Both the position numbers and the translations under genes were made by a program. The notes beneath the pieces were generated by a model that saw only the letters and a list, made by a program, of their open reading frames with translations, was not told the origin of the DNA and made no database searches. From assembly GCF_046630445.1 (NCBI RefSeq), contig NC_092342.1, forward strand, positions 80,712,001 to 80,776,000: 64,000 nt of DNA, given 5' to 3'. Below, in pieces: positions 26,660-49,005 of the stretch; positions within the stretch are counted from its first letter, which is position 1; each line of letters begins with the position of its first letter. Origin of the DNA: Rutidosis leptorrhynchoides. Taxonomy: Eukaryota > Streptophyta > Magnoliopsida > Asterales > Asteraceae.

Positions 26660-27638
26660 GGACCTCTTATAGTTCAAACCCAGATGTATAGTGTAGAAGA
26701 AATACAACGATGGGCTAATTGCAAATGTATAGTGTATACCTCAAATTCAATGTTAGTAATTATATTATATTTTATTTTATATTATATCATATATTATATA
26801 ATAATAAAAATATATAAGTAAACAATAGAGAACGGATATGGAGGAGGTCAGGAGGGAAGAATGTATAAAGGATTTAGTGTATTCAAATGTGAAGTTGCTA
26901 ACTAGTACAGTACAACTGCTTGATCTAATGACTACTGGATATCAAATTGGTCCGATACAACTAAAACTCTTCCTAGTGCAGCGATAAAATCAACCGTCAA
27001 ATGAGGTGAAATCCAAGGTGTCATCTCTTTTACGCCCCCGACAGGCATCAAAAGTTGACGAAAATAGGCGTCAGTCACAAATCTGACGGAAAAAAGTATG
27101 TCAAAGGCTTTTCAGCTAATCAGATTTCACCACTAATTTTTACATATATTATTAATTTATAAGTATATTTTATACTTAACTATCAATAATATTTTACCAC
27201 ATCACCCATCACAAATTTAAAACTCAAATTTGACAATCCCCTTTAAACTTTACTTTTTGAGTTATAAATTTTATGATGAGTATGAGTGATGTAGTTCGAC
27301 ATTCTCCTTTAAAAAACTTTACTTTTTGACCTTGTCACATCACAAAAAATACCACTTGACTTTTACGTCACAGTCACGGTTAATTGGTTAAAAACAGTGT
27401 AATCCACTAAACAGACAATAACACAACTGCCTTCTTGAATCACAACTGCAATGCTCAAACAATGAAATTACATCCACTACAATGAAACAATATACTATAA
27501 CTATAATTATCAAAGATCCAACACCACCACCAATGGCACGTCTAGATATCGAATTGGTCCAATATCGAGTATGTTGGTTGACCATCTTTCAAGCGTGTAA
27601 GTTTTGTGTAAGTTTTATGGTAAAAAGATAACTTACTA
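26660..27638. other. Intergenic, downstream of ADCS
   Basis: I see no gene. A short AT-rich run lies at about 26755-26820. This stretch should contain the ADCS 3' UTR next to 27639, but I cannot place a poly(A) site. Confidence 0.5.
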
Positions 27639-37514
<9,876 letters not shown>

Positions 37515-37992
37515 ATTCAATAAATGATTCGTTTTTCTTCAAAGCCTCTGCCCTCACCCTACGGAACATCATAGAGGACACATAAGAGAACTAAGTAAAG
37601 AGCACTAAGTAGCTAATAAACACGAACTGGATACTACGTGAAGAGAGTTAAGTAGCTAACAGACACGAACTGGATACTATGTAGCTGATATAATTTTATA
37701 ATGCAAAATCATGGTACCTTGCATGCCTATAGGTGAGCATCTGTACATGACATGTATAAGGAAATACAAATAGCTTCAATATGATTCGTAAAGAAAGCTA
37801 AGTATATGAAGCCGTGACTAAGATCTGCATTAATTTTCATACATCATGTACTTTGTTCCCAATTCTATTTGACATCATTTATTTTCACAGGTATCTTAGT
37901 ATAGTTGTACTGACACACAGATCAGATAACAGAATAATATTCGCATATGCATAATATATAATAACAATACACCAACCTAAAAAACATGTACA

Positions 37993-38223
37993 CAGTGCAG
38001 GGGCACCTTCCCCGTGGATTTGTAATTTTTAATGCAAAAATTTTGGAATTTTTTCATTTTGCCCCCGGTGGAATATTTTTTTCCCAAAAGTCTCCCTATT
38101 TTGCCCCCAAAGCCTCAAAATTTTGCCAAAAGCCTCTATATTTTGCCCCAAAAATGTTGCTACGCTTAAAAAAAAAAAAAAAAAAATGGCCGCTGATGAA
38201 AAAAATTCCTAATTCCGCCACTG
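37993..38223. mobile_element. hAT-like MITE upstream of ADCS
   Basis: A 231-bp segment begins CAGTGCAGGGGC and ends CCGCCACTG, giving short inverted termini (CAGTG...CACTG). The flanking octamers CATGTACA and CATCTATA match at 6 of 8 positions, a decayed 8-bp TSD. Inside is a degenerate TTTTGCCCCCAAA repeat and an A-run. Termini and TSD length point to the hAT superfamily. Confidence 0.55.
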
Positions 38224-38491
38224 CATCTATAAAATCAAATCACTAGATCACAATAGTAGCAGCCACATTTGACTAAAGTTACTGTATATCAATATTCAAT
38301 ATTTAGCTATAAAAGTACTCGAAGTATAATTATTCAAATTATCACAATAACGTCATTAGTCACTGAATCACCATTTTCATCATTCACGAGCATAAAATCA
38401 CACAGCAACACTCAGTTTGTTTACACATCGTATGTATGTATGTATGTATTTATACAGCGTAGAGATCTCGAAAACTAAGCAGATCTTAAAT

Positions 38492-38495
<4 letters not shown>

Positions 38496-38570
<75 letters not shown>
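38496..38570. repeat. (TA)n microsatellite without an insertion
   Basis: A 75-bp TA run upstream of ADCS with no foldback element, an empty site of the kind occupied at the other three loci. Confidence 0.95.
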
Positions 38571-38573
<3 letters not shown>

Positions 38574-38815
38574 GAATATTGCATATAAATCATATCCAAA
38601 TAATAAATCAGATTAAAACAAGAATCAATATACGTTAAAACATGAAAGGCAGTTATCGAACCTGAGAGACGAAAGATTTAGCTGAAAGCAGCCGACTCTG
38701 TTGAACTCAATGTGTGTGGTTGCAGTTTTCTACAAACTCGTTAAGTGGTCGAATTTTAAAAGGAGAAAAAAATATGAGAAATATTAATTAAATTATTAAA
38801 TTAAAATAAATATAA

Positions 38816-38852
38816 ATGTGAATGTGAATGTGAATGTGAATGTGAATGTGAA
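38816..38852. repeat. TGTGAA hexamer microsatellite
   Basis: Six tandem copies of a TGTGAA hexamer lie next to the putative ADCS promoter; they are likely to vary in copy number. Confidence 0.9.
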
Positions 38853-39544
38853 TATGTGATCAGTAATTTTCGTATTTTGTATCTAACCCTTTCATTTTAT
38901 TTTCTTGCCACCGGCTCCCTCATTTATAAAGTATTACAAAATTAAATAAGATTTTTAAAGTATTATCAAATGAATAAGATATTTCTTGTTGTTCAGTATA
39001 ATCATATATCATACTAAAATTGAATTATTTATACTCATATGTATATGACATAAGAGGGTTATGACTAAGAATAGCAATCCTTGATCCAAAGTCGGTCCTG
39101 ATTATTTGGTTGCCGTGTACAAGAGGATAAAAATATACCCTTACTAATTAAGTTTATAAACATCACATGAGGTACTTGTAATCTAATCGAATAGTGTATT
39201 ATTCCCCGATGAAGATATGAAGAAGTCTTTTTTAGTTAATTTTATTTATAATTTTTCGTATTTTTGATTTTTTAATAGAGGAAAATCTGATGTAATTTGG
39301 AACGATTGGTATGTAAAGTTCGCTTAACCGTTGGCTTATTCACCTCTAGCAGCTTGCTAGAGGGTAGCTAGTTAAGTTAAAATTTTGCTGTTAAAAAAAT
39401 CGATTTATATATCTCAATTCCACGTTGATTTATAATAGATAACGTCTGTTAAATAAGAAGATAAATTATTATGAGTAAAAATGAGAATTTAATAACTGAA
39501 AGAAAAAAAAAAGGAAATTAGGTGAAAAGCTTTTTTAAAGTCTA
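38853..39544. other. Intergenic, no gene seen
   Basis: AT-rich sequence without a supportable ORF or element boundary. Confidence 0.5.
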
Positions 39545-39561
39545 GTATGAATTTAATATGT

Positions 39562-39602
39562 CCCCATACACCACTTATGTGGTATTGGGTTTTGTTGTTG
39601 TT
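39562..39602 (+). mobile_element. 5'-truncated SINE (41 bp) with 17-bp TSD
   Basis: The 41-bp insert ends in TTGGGTTTTGTTGTTGTTG-like sequence. It is flanked by a perfect 17-bp direct repeat, GTATGAATTTAATATGT (39545-39561 and 39603-39619). A TTG-repeat 3' end is known from plant SINEs such as the tobacco TS family. Only the 3' tail is present, as expected for abortive target-primed reverse transcription. Confidence 0.7.
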
Positions 39603-39619
39603 GTATGAATTTAATATGT

Positions 39620-40268
39620 ATCAATTTTGACTTGATATATATTACGAAATATTTTATTTTTATTTTTATTTTTATTTTTTATTTTTTTACTTAATATATT
39701 GCGGAGTATTATTTTCATGTTTATATCTGTATTGATATCACATACGAGTATTTGTCCTTACTAGTAGGTTCTTAAGTTGGTATAAAACTATAAGTGTCTT
39801 ATGTGTTTTCTTTAATGTTGTTCAGAGTAGTTACTAATGAACTTCAAGCGTAATGGACAAAATCAAAGTAACTGATTAACAACTTGTAATACCAGAGAGA
39901 GAGAAAAGTACAACATCGGTTTTTGTCTGACAAAATAAACGCCAAGTGTAACAAACAAAAATAAAAGAACTTTTCTAATGACAACCCTAAGGGTTGTCAT
40001 TAACAAATAATTATATGCATAAATAAGTAGTATATGGAGGTAGTTTTCTGCAGAAAGTGGGTAGTTATATTGAGTGTACAATTGTTTAATGCATGTCTGA
40101 ATGGCTTAAAGACAGCCTTTAGGGCTGTCATTAGAAATTTTCAAAATAAAAAAGTAACTTATTATCAACGTAACTGATTATTGCAACAACATCAAACTAA
40201 TCAACTTCGTTTGTAAATTACAACATGTAATACCAAACTAATCAATTTCGGTTGTAAATTAGTACAAC
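39620..40268. other. Intergenic, no gene seen
   Basis: Contains a TATTTTTATTTTT run (about 39655-39690). No supportable gene. Confidence 0.5.
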
Positions 40269-40404
40269 TTTTTTTTTTTTGAACATCAGTTTAAGATTAC
40301 TCAGGGTGACTTAATCACCCACGCGTTCATCTCTCGTAGTTGCATAAACCGCCCTCAACTACTGTCCTGAAGGAAACTCGGGTCCGAGGGCCTAAATGTT
40401 CGGC
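40269..40404 (-). mobile_element. Candidate poly(A)-tailed SINE
   Basis: In the minus sense, about 125 bp ends in an A-run (plus-strand T-run at 40269-40280). Imperfect direct repeats flank it, GGTTGTAAATTAGTACAACT on the left and GGCTGTAAATTACAACT on the right. The structure fits a small non-LTR retroposon, but the duplicated flanks differ at several positions and I cannot identify A and B boxes with confidence. Confidence 0.4.
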
Positions 40405-41440
40405 TGTAAATTACAACTTGTAATGGGTTAACCATGTGTTCATCAATTTAGAGGGTGACTCGTGAGATCTAGGGTTGTGTAACGTTTGTTTGTTATATAT
40501 CTTGGTATCTTGAACATTTTTAATCGTGAACCAAATGAGTGTGATGTGGTGCACTTTCCTTTAAGTGACAATGTGAAGGTAAATAGTATTGGTTGTTAAA
40601 TTTGAGTGAGTGAAAAAGTTTCGGATAATGGTAAAATATGATTCAAGTTAAGTGGAAAAAGATAAATTAATAAAATAAGTATATCCGTATTAAATTGTGA
40701 TTGGTTGAAACATACTCAAACACCTTCCTCTACTTAGACATTTAGTTGAAAAACGTCGGGCCACCGTCACCGGTTGCGCTGGGTTAGCGGCGTCACCTCT
40801 CGCCAACTCATCGTCACCGGAGCTCCCGACGCCCGGTTAAAGATGGTCTTAAAAGTTAAAAGGTTTACCTTTTGAAATCTTGAATTAAAAGATTAAGGTG
40901 ACGTTTGTTTTTTAATCAGCAGGTCTTATCATGTCGTCTGCACATTGGTATACGTTTTTACTGCACACTGATTGTTTTTCTTAAAACATGAGATAGAATA
41001 ATGTTTTATTCTGTGTGCAAACTAGCAGAGCTAAAAATATGATTCTAAGTGTTGTATTTATTCTACACATAAAAAAATAAACAATCTTCTTTATTCACCG
41101 TACAGATTTTTAGGTTATATCTTCTTTGCATATATGATCCGCATATCTTCAGACAAAAACATTATAAAAACAAATAACACCTAAAAGTTGTACGACCCAT
41201 AAGTCATAACCCACTTGACCACTAAAATTATGAATATATGAATACAATATAATAATAATAAGTGTATTTTATTTCGAATACCGGATTATCCGCATATTTT
41301 GAAAAATCGATCCGACATCTGAAATTGGAAATCCGAATATCCAAATTTTCGAATATTTTAGGATCGGATAATTCGACTTACAGATTCGGATATTATAAAC
41401 ACCCCTAGATGGTGGGGTATCGTTGTTTATATATACAATA
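40405..41440. other. Intergenic, no gene seen
   Basis: The stretch at about 40895-41090 has a MITE-like look (GACGTTTGTTTTTTAATCAG and an inverted AATAAACAATC) but no clear TSD. No coding region. Confidence 0.4.
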
Positions 41441-41475
41441 CTAGCCTTTAAGAGCCCGTGCGTTGCTCGAAAACT
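41441..41475 (-). mobile_element. Helitron-like 3' terminus, minus orientation
   Basis: In the minus sense a GAGCAACGCACGGGCTC hairpin is followed by TTAAAGG and CTAG, then T. This is the hairpin-plus-CTRR end of a Helitron. The 5' end was not found. Confidence 0.4.
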
Positions 41476-41809
41476 CTTGATCAAACATACTAAAAACGTA
41501 AAATGTTATATCAATTAATGGTATGATAAAATTACAAACTCGCTATCTCTAAATGTTTAACCTTTAACCATGTTAACCCAATATGACACCAAATATAGTT
41601 ATCGACTCAAATTATTATCCAATGTACCCGGGTTACACAAATTCACTCAACAACTCTAAAATGACTTTATAAACCTGTTGGAGACTTCAAATTTCAAAAC
41701 TAATGTAAGCATGTCGAAATGGACAATTATGATCCAAATGAACCTTTGTGTTATGACCCAAATGGACCTATGTAAAGTCAAGTATTTGCTTAGCATGAAG
41801 ACCGGGTAA

Positions 41810-43304
41810 TGATATCGCATATTTAATACACATTTTCCTTAGCGATATCGGGCACATTTTGGTCCTTTTGGATACGATTTGGTGATATTTCGATAACTGT
41901 TCGAGTTCTAAGACCAAGAAGATGAAATTTGAAGTTATTTGATGGTTTTAGTGATTTTCTATGTAAACGAATGAAAGAGATTGGTTCGATTCGAGTTTGG
42001 GTGGTTTTACTGAGTTTTACAGTCCGAAATCAGCAAAAAGGGCCTGGAGCGCCGCTCAAAAAGGTGGAGCGCCGCTCCAGTAGGCAGGAAAAAAAGTTCG
42101 AGGGGTTTTGGAAATCCACAAGTCAGAATTTAGTTATATTGAGCGCCGCTCCATATATGGAGCGCCGCTCCACTTCCAGCCGACCTCAGAATTTTGGTAT
42201 TTAAAGCCCGAATTTTTACCCTAATTATTCATTATTGCATCCAGACGAATTCCAGCAGCTTTTTGACGAAAAAGGGTGATTTTTGGGGAATCCCAAGATC
42301 ATTCTAACACATCAATCATTCTGAAAACGCGTCTCGATCCGTTTATCATTCAAGAACACAATTTTCATTAGGTTTTATTCTTATCATTATTATGAATACT
42401 CTTAATTGTTTATTTGTGATTTTGGTTTTAGCCATGATTGTTGGCTAAGCGCTTTAATGTTTGTCTAGATTGAATATTCGTATGTGTTTGGATTATACTT
42501 TAATGTTTAATTTGATTAATACATGATAATTATGAGTTTTGATTAAGAACCATTCTTGTGGGTGTTGATTATTGTTACTAGGTTGATTAGTGTACTTGTT
42601 TGAACAAAGGGAACCCTGTTTCAATTTAGTGCATTAGTTTTCAATTGCTTTGTCTTAACCAATTGGGTGCTTACTGGACCAAGGGGTAAACCGGGTAACA
42701 TAGATTGAACAAAATAGGGGTGAATTGTGTGGAGCGAACGCGTAACCAATTGAATCTTAATCTTATAATTAGCTAATTACTAAGTCACAAACGAAAGAGG
42801 TCTTTGGGGAAAGGGAACCTTAAGCCAAAAAATCCTAGTTTGACGTGTTTGCTAAAAGAGAACTCTGGGTAAACCGACTCTGTAGTTGCATGTATTGATA
42901 AATTGAACTAGTGCTTAATAACAAATCATCCGACACTACGAATAGGAGATCTAGGCGAACATTCTTTTATCTATTGAATTCAAATATCTTTACTTTTCGT
43001 TGAGTCTGCATTTAAAGCTTAAACTTAAAAACACAAAAAATATTGTCTTTTACTTTTAATCTATCCTTGATTTGGCTAATCGTTAAATAGCCACAAAACA
43101 AATTATCTCGTACTTTCGATTTTCATAGATTAACTTAGTTTATTTTATTAGTTGCAATCTTAATTCTCACGTTTAAACTGTCCTTGGAACGATTTCGGAA
43201 TTACCAACTTTATACTATTGCACGATCGGGTACACTGCCCGTTAATTTGTAGTAATCTTTAAACCGGCATTTTCTAAGATAAATTATATACTAGATCTTA
43301 CACA
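41810..43304 (+). repeat. 5' LTR of element C
   Basis: It starts TGATATCGCATATTTAATAC and ends in CA about ten bases before the PBS. The exact 3' edge (43302 or 43304) is not resolvable without the other LTR. Near the end it has GATCGGGTACACTGCCCGT, comparable with the AGTGTACCTAATCGTA segment of solo LTRs 1 and 2. Confidence 0.65.
42045..42206 (+). promoter_or_regulatory. Four GGAGCGCCGCTCC palindromes plus TATA in the element C LTR
   Basis: Copies lie at 42045-42058, 42065-42079, 42140-42153 and 42158-42172; the last two face each other across ATATAT to make an 18-bp perfect palindrome. About 25 bp further is TATTTAAAG (42198-42206), a plausible TATA box. This is the same layout as in the two solo LTRs. 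Confidence 0.55.
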
Positions 43305-43313
43305 TTAAGTTTT

Positions 43314-43331
43314 TGGCGCCGATACCGGGGA
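43314..43331 (+). other. Primer binding site (tRNA-Asp type) of element C
   Basis: TGGCGCCGATACCGGGGA matches the tRNA-Asp complement used by Athila-type elements except at two central positions. Confidence 0.8.
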
Positions 43332-43470
43332 CAGTTGTGTCGAAAATTAAGATTGTTATCTAATTGTTCTTAGTTTAGATTTAATTATAGTTTATTATTA
43401 CTTTTCGTTTATTCTCAGTTGAATCGGTGTGTTTAATCAGTTGTTAGTTGTGATTTCACAGATAACAGGT

Positions 43471-46011
43471 TGTCACACCCCCAAAATGGACCAGGGGTAA
43501 TTGTGACCAATCATATCATAACACAGTTGTATAAGCGAGAACGACTCTAAATGAGACGTTTTATTTATTAAATAAACAGTGGAAGCATTATTCAAAGTTT
43601 TACATCATAAGAGTACAGTAAATGGAAAATGTCTTAAACAAAATGATAAATATGAATGATGGACTCCATGCAAGCAGCAAAGCATACATCAATCATCTAG
43701 TAGCAAGTAGCAGCTAGCTCAATCATCACCTGAGACAAAACACGCTTAAAGTGTCAACCAAAAAGGTTGAGTGAAATTCATAGGTTTATAAATAATATCC
43801 AAAGTTTTAGACCACAAGATTTAGTTTAAAGTTGATTGATATAGAAATATCAATCTAAAAGTGTTGCTGCATTTTGTAATATTGCTACTAAAAAAGTTTA
43901 CCCTATGACACCTTGTACTGTCAGTGTCGTGGAATCATTATTATGTAACCAAAGACCAACGGTCGAATGGTTAGAGACGTTACTCTCAATAGGCCTACTC
44001 ACAATAATTAAGTTTGCATTTAAACGTAGCAATTAACGATATTACGGTAGGGATTTAGCATGAGTCAAAGCATGACAGCATAGTTAACAATTTAGTACTT
44101 GTGTCTAAGCGTAAAACAGTTATAAAGCAAGCATGTGTCTCACCCCAAAAGTTATAAAACAGTTATGAAACAGTAAAAAGTGGGGCTATGAAGTTCACCT
44201 TAGTAGCACACGAAAGAATTGAACGGAAGGACGTGACCGAGATCTCAACCTAGAGATAGAACGTATGATCAGACATTGCCTAACAGACAATAGTATATAG
44301 TACTATATTGATAGTAATGGTTCACTAAAGAATTTCCATTTTCGGAAGGTTACTATTTATGGAAAGTTTCCACTTATAGTAATTTTTCAATTTTAGAAAG
44401 TTCGGGTTAATCTTTAGCAAGACGTTGTATAACTTTACTCAAACTTCGTTGCTATCAAATAAGTCAGGAATGACCAGATGTAACCGGGGGCCCAGGATTC
44501 TTGACCAGAATCTAAGTCATGGCATTCGAGATCCACAAGCTTACCCATAAATGGCAACCTAGACATCATTCACTTACGATCGCGAGTAGCGATGAAGTTC
44601 ACATGAATTATACATTATCTTTGATTAACCTTCACTTTAGGTGTATACACACAACGAATTATTAATGTACTTAATAATTATATATGTGATAATATAACCT
44701 AAGTTTTATTTAATATTTAGTTATTATACCTTAGTATGTCTTATATATATTAAATATAATTACCTTTAAATAAATACCTAAATTACTTCAAAAATAATAG
44801 TGTTTTATTAATCGAACATTATTTAAAAATGTCTAAATAATAAATTAAATATCTAAAAATTACATACATAATTTTTATAGTCTTAGTTAATCATATAGAT
44901 TAGTAGAAAAATTTAAGAAAACATTTTTATTATATTTTTGTATTTATTTTTGTTTTTACCCTTAATGTATTCACAAAACAATTTTAATTCTACATAATTA
45001 CTAAATAAACCCAAATAATTATTTTTATAATTTTTATAAGTTTCTATCAGTCTAATAACCTGTAGAAAAATATTTAAAAAAATATTTTTTTATTATTTTA
45101 TATTTATTCTTAATTTACCTTCGAATTACATAATAATAGAGTTTAATTATATAATAAATACCAATTCGATCCAAGTAATTATTTTTATAATTTTTTCGGA
45201 TCTATATAAGTTTTAAAAACTCAGAAAAAATTATATATATTTTATTTTTGGTTAAAAGTATTTATTACGAATTTTACATTGTTTTTACGTTTAAACACTA
45301 CATAATTCGTATTTAATTATAAATAATATTCCATAAATTATCAAAATTATTTTTATGCATCATAACACTTATAATACTAATTATAACATATAAACATAAT
45401 TAATTTCGAATTTTACAAATAATATACAATAAATATAAATATAAATGACAATATTGAAAAAAATTAATAAAAATAGAAAGTACCTCAAATTTTCTTCAAG
45501 GTTTTGAGAGAATAACTTAAGTTTTTGTATTTGGCAAGAAAAAATGAATGAGGAGCCATGTATTTATAGGTAAAAAATGGTTGGTGAAAAGAAAAAAATA
45601 ATAAAATAAAGGTGCCAATTTTGACAAAATAATAAAAACATGTTAAAAATGTTTTTAATAAGTTTTTGTTTTTGAAAATATTTAGTCAAAATTCATGGGC
45701 TCATTATTTAATTTATAAAAAAAAAATCTTATTTCTTTTTATTTTTATTTTTTTTATAAGCTAAAAATATATATAATGATTAAAATAACTTATCATTTAA
45801 TTAATAATTATGTTATATATAGTTTTAAATATAATTCGCATTAATATTAACTAAAGTTATTTTATATAATTAGTGTAAACTTTAGTTAACAGAACATGTC
45901 GACTAAAAATAAATATTTGATCAACGTCGAATTTAATTATATATTACGTATGGATAACAACCCTATAGTCAAATTAGTCAATTCAGGTATGGAAATATGA
46001 GGGTTGTTATA
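43471..46011 (-). repeat. 3' LTR of element D (left copy)
   Basis: A 2541-bp sequence that differs from 50331-52870 at only a scattering of positions (for example 43572 T against C, 43622 G against A). The second half is very AT-rich. GACGGGTAGGTAC on the minus strand at 46012-46024 is the PPT. Confidence 0.9.
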
Positions 46012-46069
46012 GTACCTACCCGTCAAAAGAAATTTCGTCCCAAAATTTAGTTGTTGCCATTAATCGGTG

Positions 46070-46290
46070 TTGTTCGTACATAGACGAGGATATTTACGTT
46101 TTATTTGGTTTTCACGTTCCCAGGTATGCTCGGGGCCTTGCGTGAATTCCAACGGATAGAATATTGTTCTGTTTCAAGAATTAAAATCATGCATACCATA
46201 ATTTCTACAAGTTCTTCTACGAAGTGCATTTTATTATTAATGCGGAGATCATTCAAAATGATGATGTTATACAAGTCATTTCAGTAAATT
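46070..46290 (-). pseudogene. Trace of the pol C-terminus (chromodomain region) in element D
   Basis: The plus-strand text GGTTTTCACGTTCCCAGGTA...GCGTGAATTCCAACGGAT is parallel to GGTCTTCACGCTCCCACGTG...GCGTTCCACCGAACTTT at the pol end of element B, at the same distance from the LTR. It is too decayed to read as protein. Confidence 0.5.
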
Positions 46291-46730
46291 GGATATATAA
46301 AATGTGTTATGAATAATATCGAGCTCATTTAAACCTTGAGCGTTTATGCCACAATGTTAGGGTAGACAAAACAGAGAGTAGTTCATGAAAATTATAGTCA
46401 TGAAGTTTGATAGAGATCATCATTGTTTACAACAAGAATATTGTAATGATGAATATAAGTTGAAGAATAAAGTTTTATCACTATTGAATAATATGGATAG
46501 AACGATTCGATTATAGAAAGAGTATAAATGAAGCTATCGTAAAATAGTGAATGAGTAAATTAAATGTTCGCCTTAACTTTTGACGTAGTCACGATTGATT
46601 TCCGGAATTCAAGGGATTAAAGGAAATCTTCATAATCTATAAGATTTGATTATCCGGTATTTACGGAATTTTGGGATTTCTTTGATTAAATGCGGTGAAT
46701 TACCTCGATTGCTGTGTTTGGAAATTTTGC

Positions 46731-46737
46731 TATAAAT
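46731..46737 (+). promoter_or_regulatory. TATA box upstream of the antisense small ORF
   Basis: CTATAAATTAG lies 77 bp before the ATG at 46814 and is followed by a C/T-rich stretch (CTTCTTCCG...CTTCACCACTTC) typical of plant transcription starts. Function is inferred. Confidence 0.45.
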
Positions 46738-46813
46738 TAGCTTCTTCCGTTTCATTATCTTCACCACTTCTATACTTTCTTCCTAGATTCATACTTCCAA
46801 AAGATTTGTTAAT

Positions 46814-46987
46814 ATGCTCAATCCCGTATTGATATTTGTTATTATATTGACCATATATGCAGTCATGCTTCTTTTTCTTTTACCACCAGAGGAATCTGTT
46901 TACTTCTACTATGCTCTTGGGGTTATAGTGTTTTTAATTCTCCCGTGTCTTTATGTTGCTATACGCATTGATATACACGATTTGTAA
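46814..46987 (+). CDS. Small ORF with two predicted membrane segments, antisense to element D
   Basis: Fifty-seven codons from ATG to TAA. Residues about 3-23 (NPVLIFVIILTIYAVML...) and about 29-50 (VYFYYALGVIVFLILPC...) are strongly hydrophobic, separated by a short acidic PPEES turn; the tail is RIDIHDL. It is opposite in strand to the host retrotransposon and has a TATA box at 46731. I do not recognise the family. Antisense extra ORFs are known in some plant LTR retrotransposons, so it may be one of these. It could also be chance, but two well-formed hydrophobic segments in an AT-rich region with a promoter-like upstream argue for a second look. Confidence 0.4.
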   Translation: MLNPVLIFVIILTIYAVMLLFLLPPEESVYFYYALGVIVFLILPCLYVAIRIDIHDL

Positions 46988-48778
46988 TTTCCGTGTTGTT
47001 ATCGGGCTTTGTATTTTCCCTTATATGTCGGAGCTCTTTACCTTTTTATTCTGCTCTCGACTCTAAGTTAAGCGAGTAATGGTCCAGAATTTGTAGGTAT
47101 GAAGTTTCGAATGAACCTAATGTTCTAAGCGTAATATCACGATTTGATTTGGTAAATTACCAGAATTACTGAGGATAGAACTATCAAGAATATATGTTCT
47201 TGATATGTTCAGAGATTAAGTAGAATGTAAGAGTCGTGTAACATGGCAAATAATGATTATAAAGTCTATGAATCATCATCTTCCATTAAAAATTTAGCAT
47301 GACTTACTGTAATATAATCACGTTGGCCTGACGTCATTATATTATACTAACTCATGCTTCAATTTCCAACATTTCTTCAAAACATTTATAATTTAAACTT
47401 GAATTTTACTGAATATAGAAACTAAAATAGTTTCCTTTATAAAGATATCGCAAAGAGATACTTAATTGTGGACAAGAATTGTTATGAAAATATCTTCAAA
47501 AATATAGAGGATATTTATAACGACATTTTGGAATTTCTAAGTTCGAAGGTTGATGAAGAAAAATTTTCCGCAAGCTTTTAACATAACTTCGGAGCAAGAT
47601 ATTCTCTAAAGATTTCATCGGATCCAGAATTACTTGGATTCTTTAAATATAGGGTTTGGTCCTTGTATTTGTCCTTGGTCTCCTCCATGGTTAGCTCAAT
47701 CCGTTTTTCAGTTCCAAATTTTCTTTTGAGCTTTTCCAACGTACCATTCTTTATTATCAAACTTTTGGCCATTGAGACCATCTACAATTTTGCTGTTTCC
47801 TCTGCATTTAATGCAGCCATATTTGATTCATCGGTTATCAATCCGAGATGGTTTCAAGAAATTTCATTTTTAGATGATTAAACGCTGATTGTAATCATCA
47901 ACGGATCTAATGGTTGATGAATAGGCGTTATTGATTTCAAAAGTAATGAACGATAATTTCGGTGGTTTGATGTGATAATTCATCATAGAATACAAATGAA
48001 TATAATTCATGAATGTAGTGATCTTTAGGAAGATTACACTTGCCAAAGCTTTACTTGGATTCTGATATGTCCAAATCAGAATAGGTAATTAAATTTGTAT
48101 GAAAATGGTTATTCTTTAGTGAACGGATACATATGTGGATGTAAGTAGTATAGTTACTAATTATTGAATCAGAATTTGAAGAATGTACAATGTAAGATAT
48201 TGATGTGAGATATAAATATTTCTCGGGTTTTACCTACCCGTTAAAATATTTTCACAATTAACAGTTTGTACAAAAGGATTTTTAATTACAATCTTTATGA
48301 AGATATACGTTCATATATGTATTCTTCACGTATAATATAGATTTAATGAGTTAATATACTATTAAAATCATTTGATTTGCGGTTGAAGTGAGAATAAATA
48401 ATCTTCAAAACTTGAGAGATTACATAATCATCACAGAATCTTTCTTTAATGAAGTTATGAATCAATACTCCATCGTTCATTGTTATTGATATACCTCGGT
48501 ATATGATGTTGATGCTCGTGGAATTCTTGTGAAATTCACAAGGCACGAATGATGTTTTCTAAAGAGTTTTGAGTACATCGAAAATGAAAGTGTAAAACCA
48601 AACATGTATTTGAATAATACACTTAGTTTATTATGAAATGGAGTTTATTGTGATGAAGCAGTGATTAACGAGGAATGTATATCATAGCATATTAGTGATA
48701 TGAATTAACCAAGTAGTACATACTATTTAAGATTCACACGTAATAGCTTAATACGAAAAGATTTATTATTGTTCCAAA

Positions 48779-48779
<1 letters not shown>
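46988..48779. other. Degenerate interior of element D
   Basis: No supportable gene. The part from about 48100 matches 100-430 of element A. The short frames here look like noise. Confidence 0.5.

Positions 48780-48824
<45 letters not shown>
48780..48824. repeat. (TA)n tract in the element D interior
   Basis: A TA run of about 45 bp with no foldback element. Confidence 0.9.
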
Positions 48825-48829
<5 letters not shown>

Positions 48830-49005
48830 ATACATATATAATTTTCAGGAAGAATGAGTCAATACATCTTAACTCATTATTACTAATATTCCTTGGTATC
48901 TATGGGGCGTATGATGTTGATATCCGAGGTACAGATTATGGTGTTTGTTGTTGGTGAAGCTGATGTTGTTGGTGGTGATGCTGTTGGTACTGGTGGTGAT
49001 GCTGG

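Larger units (their letters stand above)
37515..38820 (-). promoter_or_regulatory. ADCS 5' leader, probable 5'-UTR intron and promoter
   Basis: A plausible non-coding first exon ends at 38662 in CAG|GTTCGAT. A pyrimidine-rich acceptor TTCCGTAG ends at 37559, giving a 5'-UTR intron of about 1.1 kb. It would contain the hAT-like MITE and a (TA)n tract (38496-38570). A TATA-like TTATATTTATT lies near 38800-38812 on the minus strand. These are splice-site readings only, and transcripts could place the start elsewhere. Confidence 0.4.

Noticed and set aside
26465..26821. A 118-codon plus-strand frame.
   Set aside because: It crosses the SINE antisense to its tRNA-like head and ends in AT-rich sequence; there is no family resemblance.
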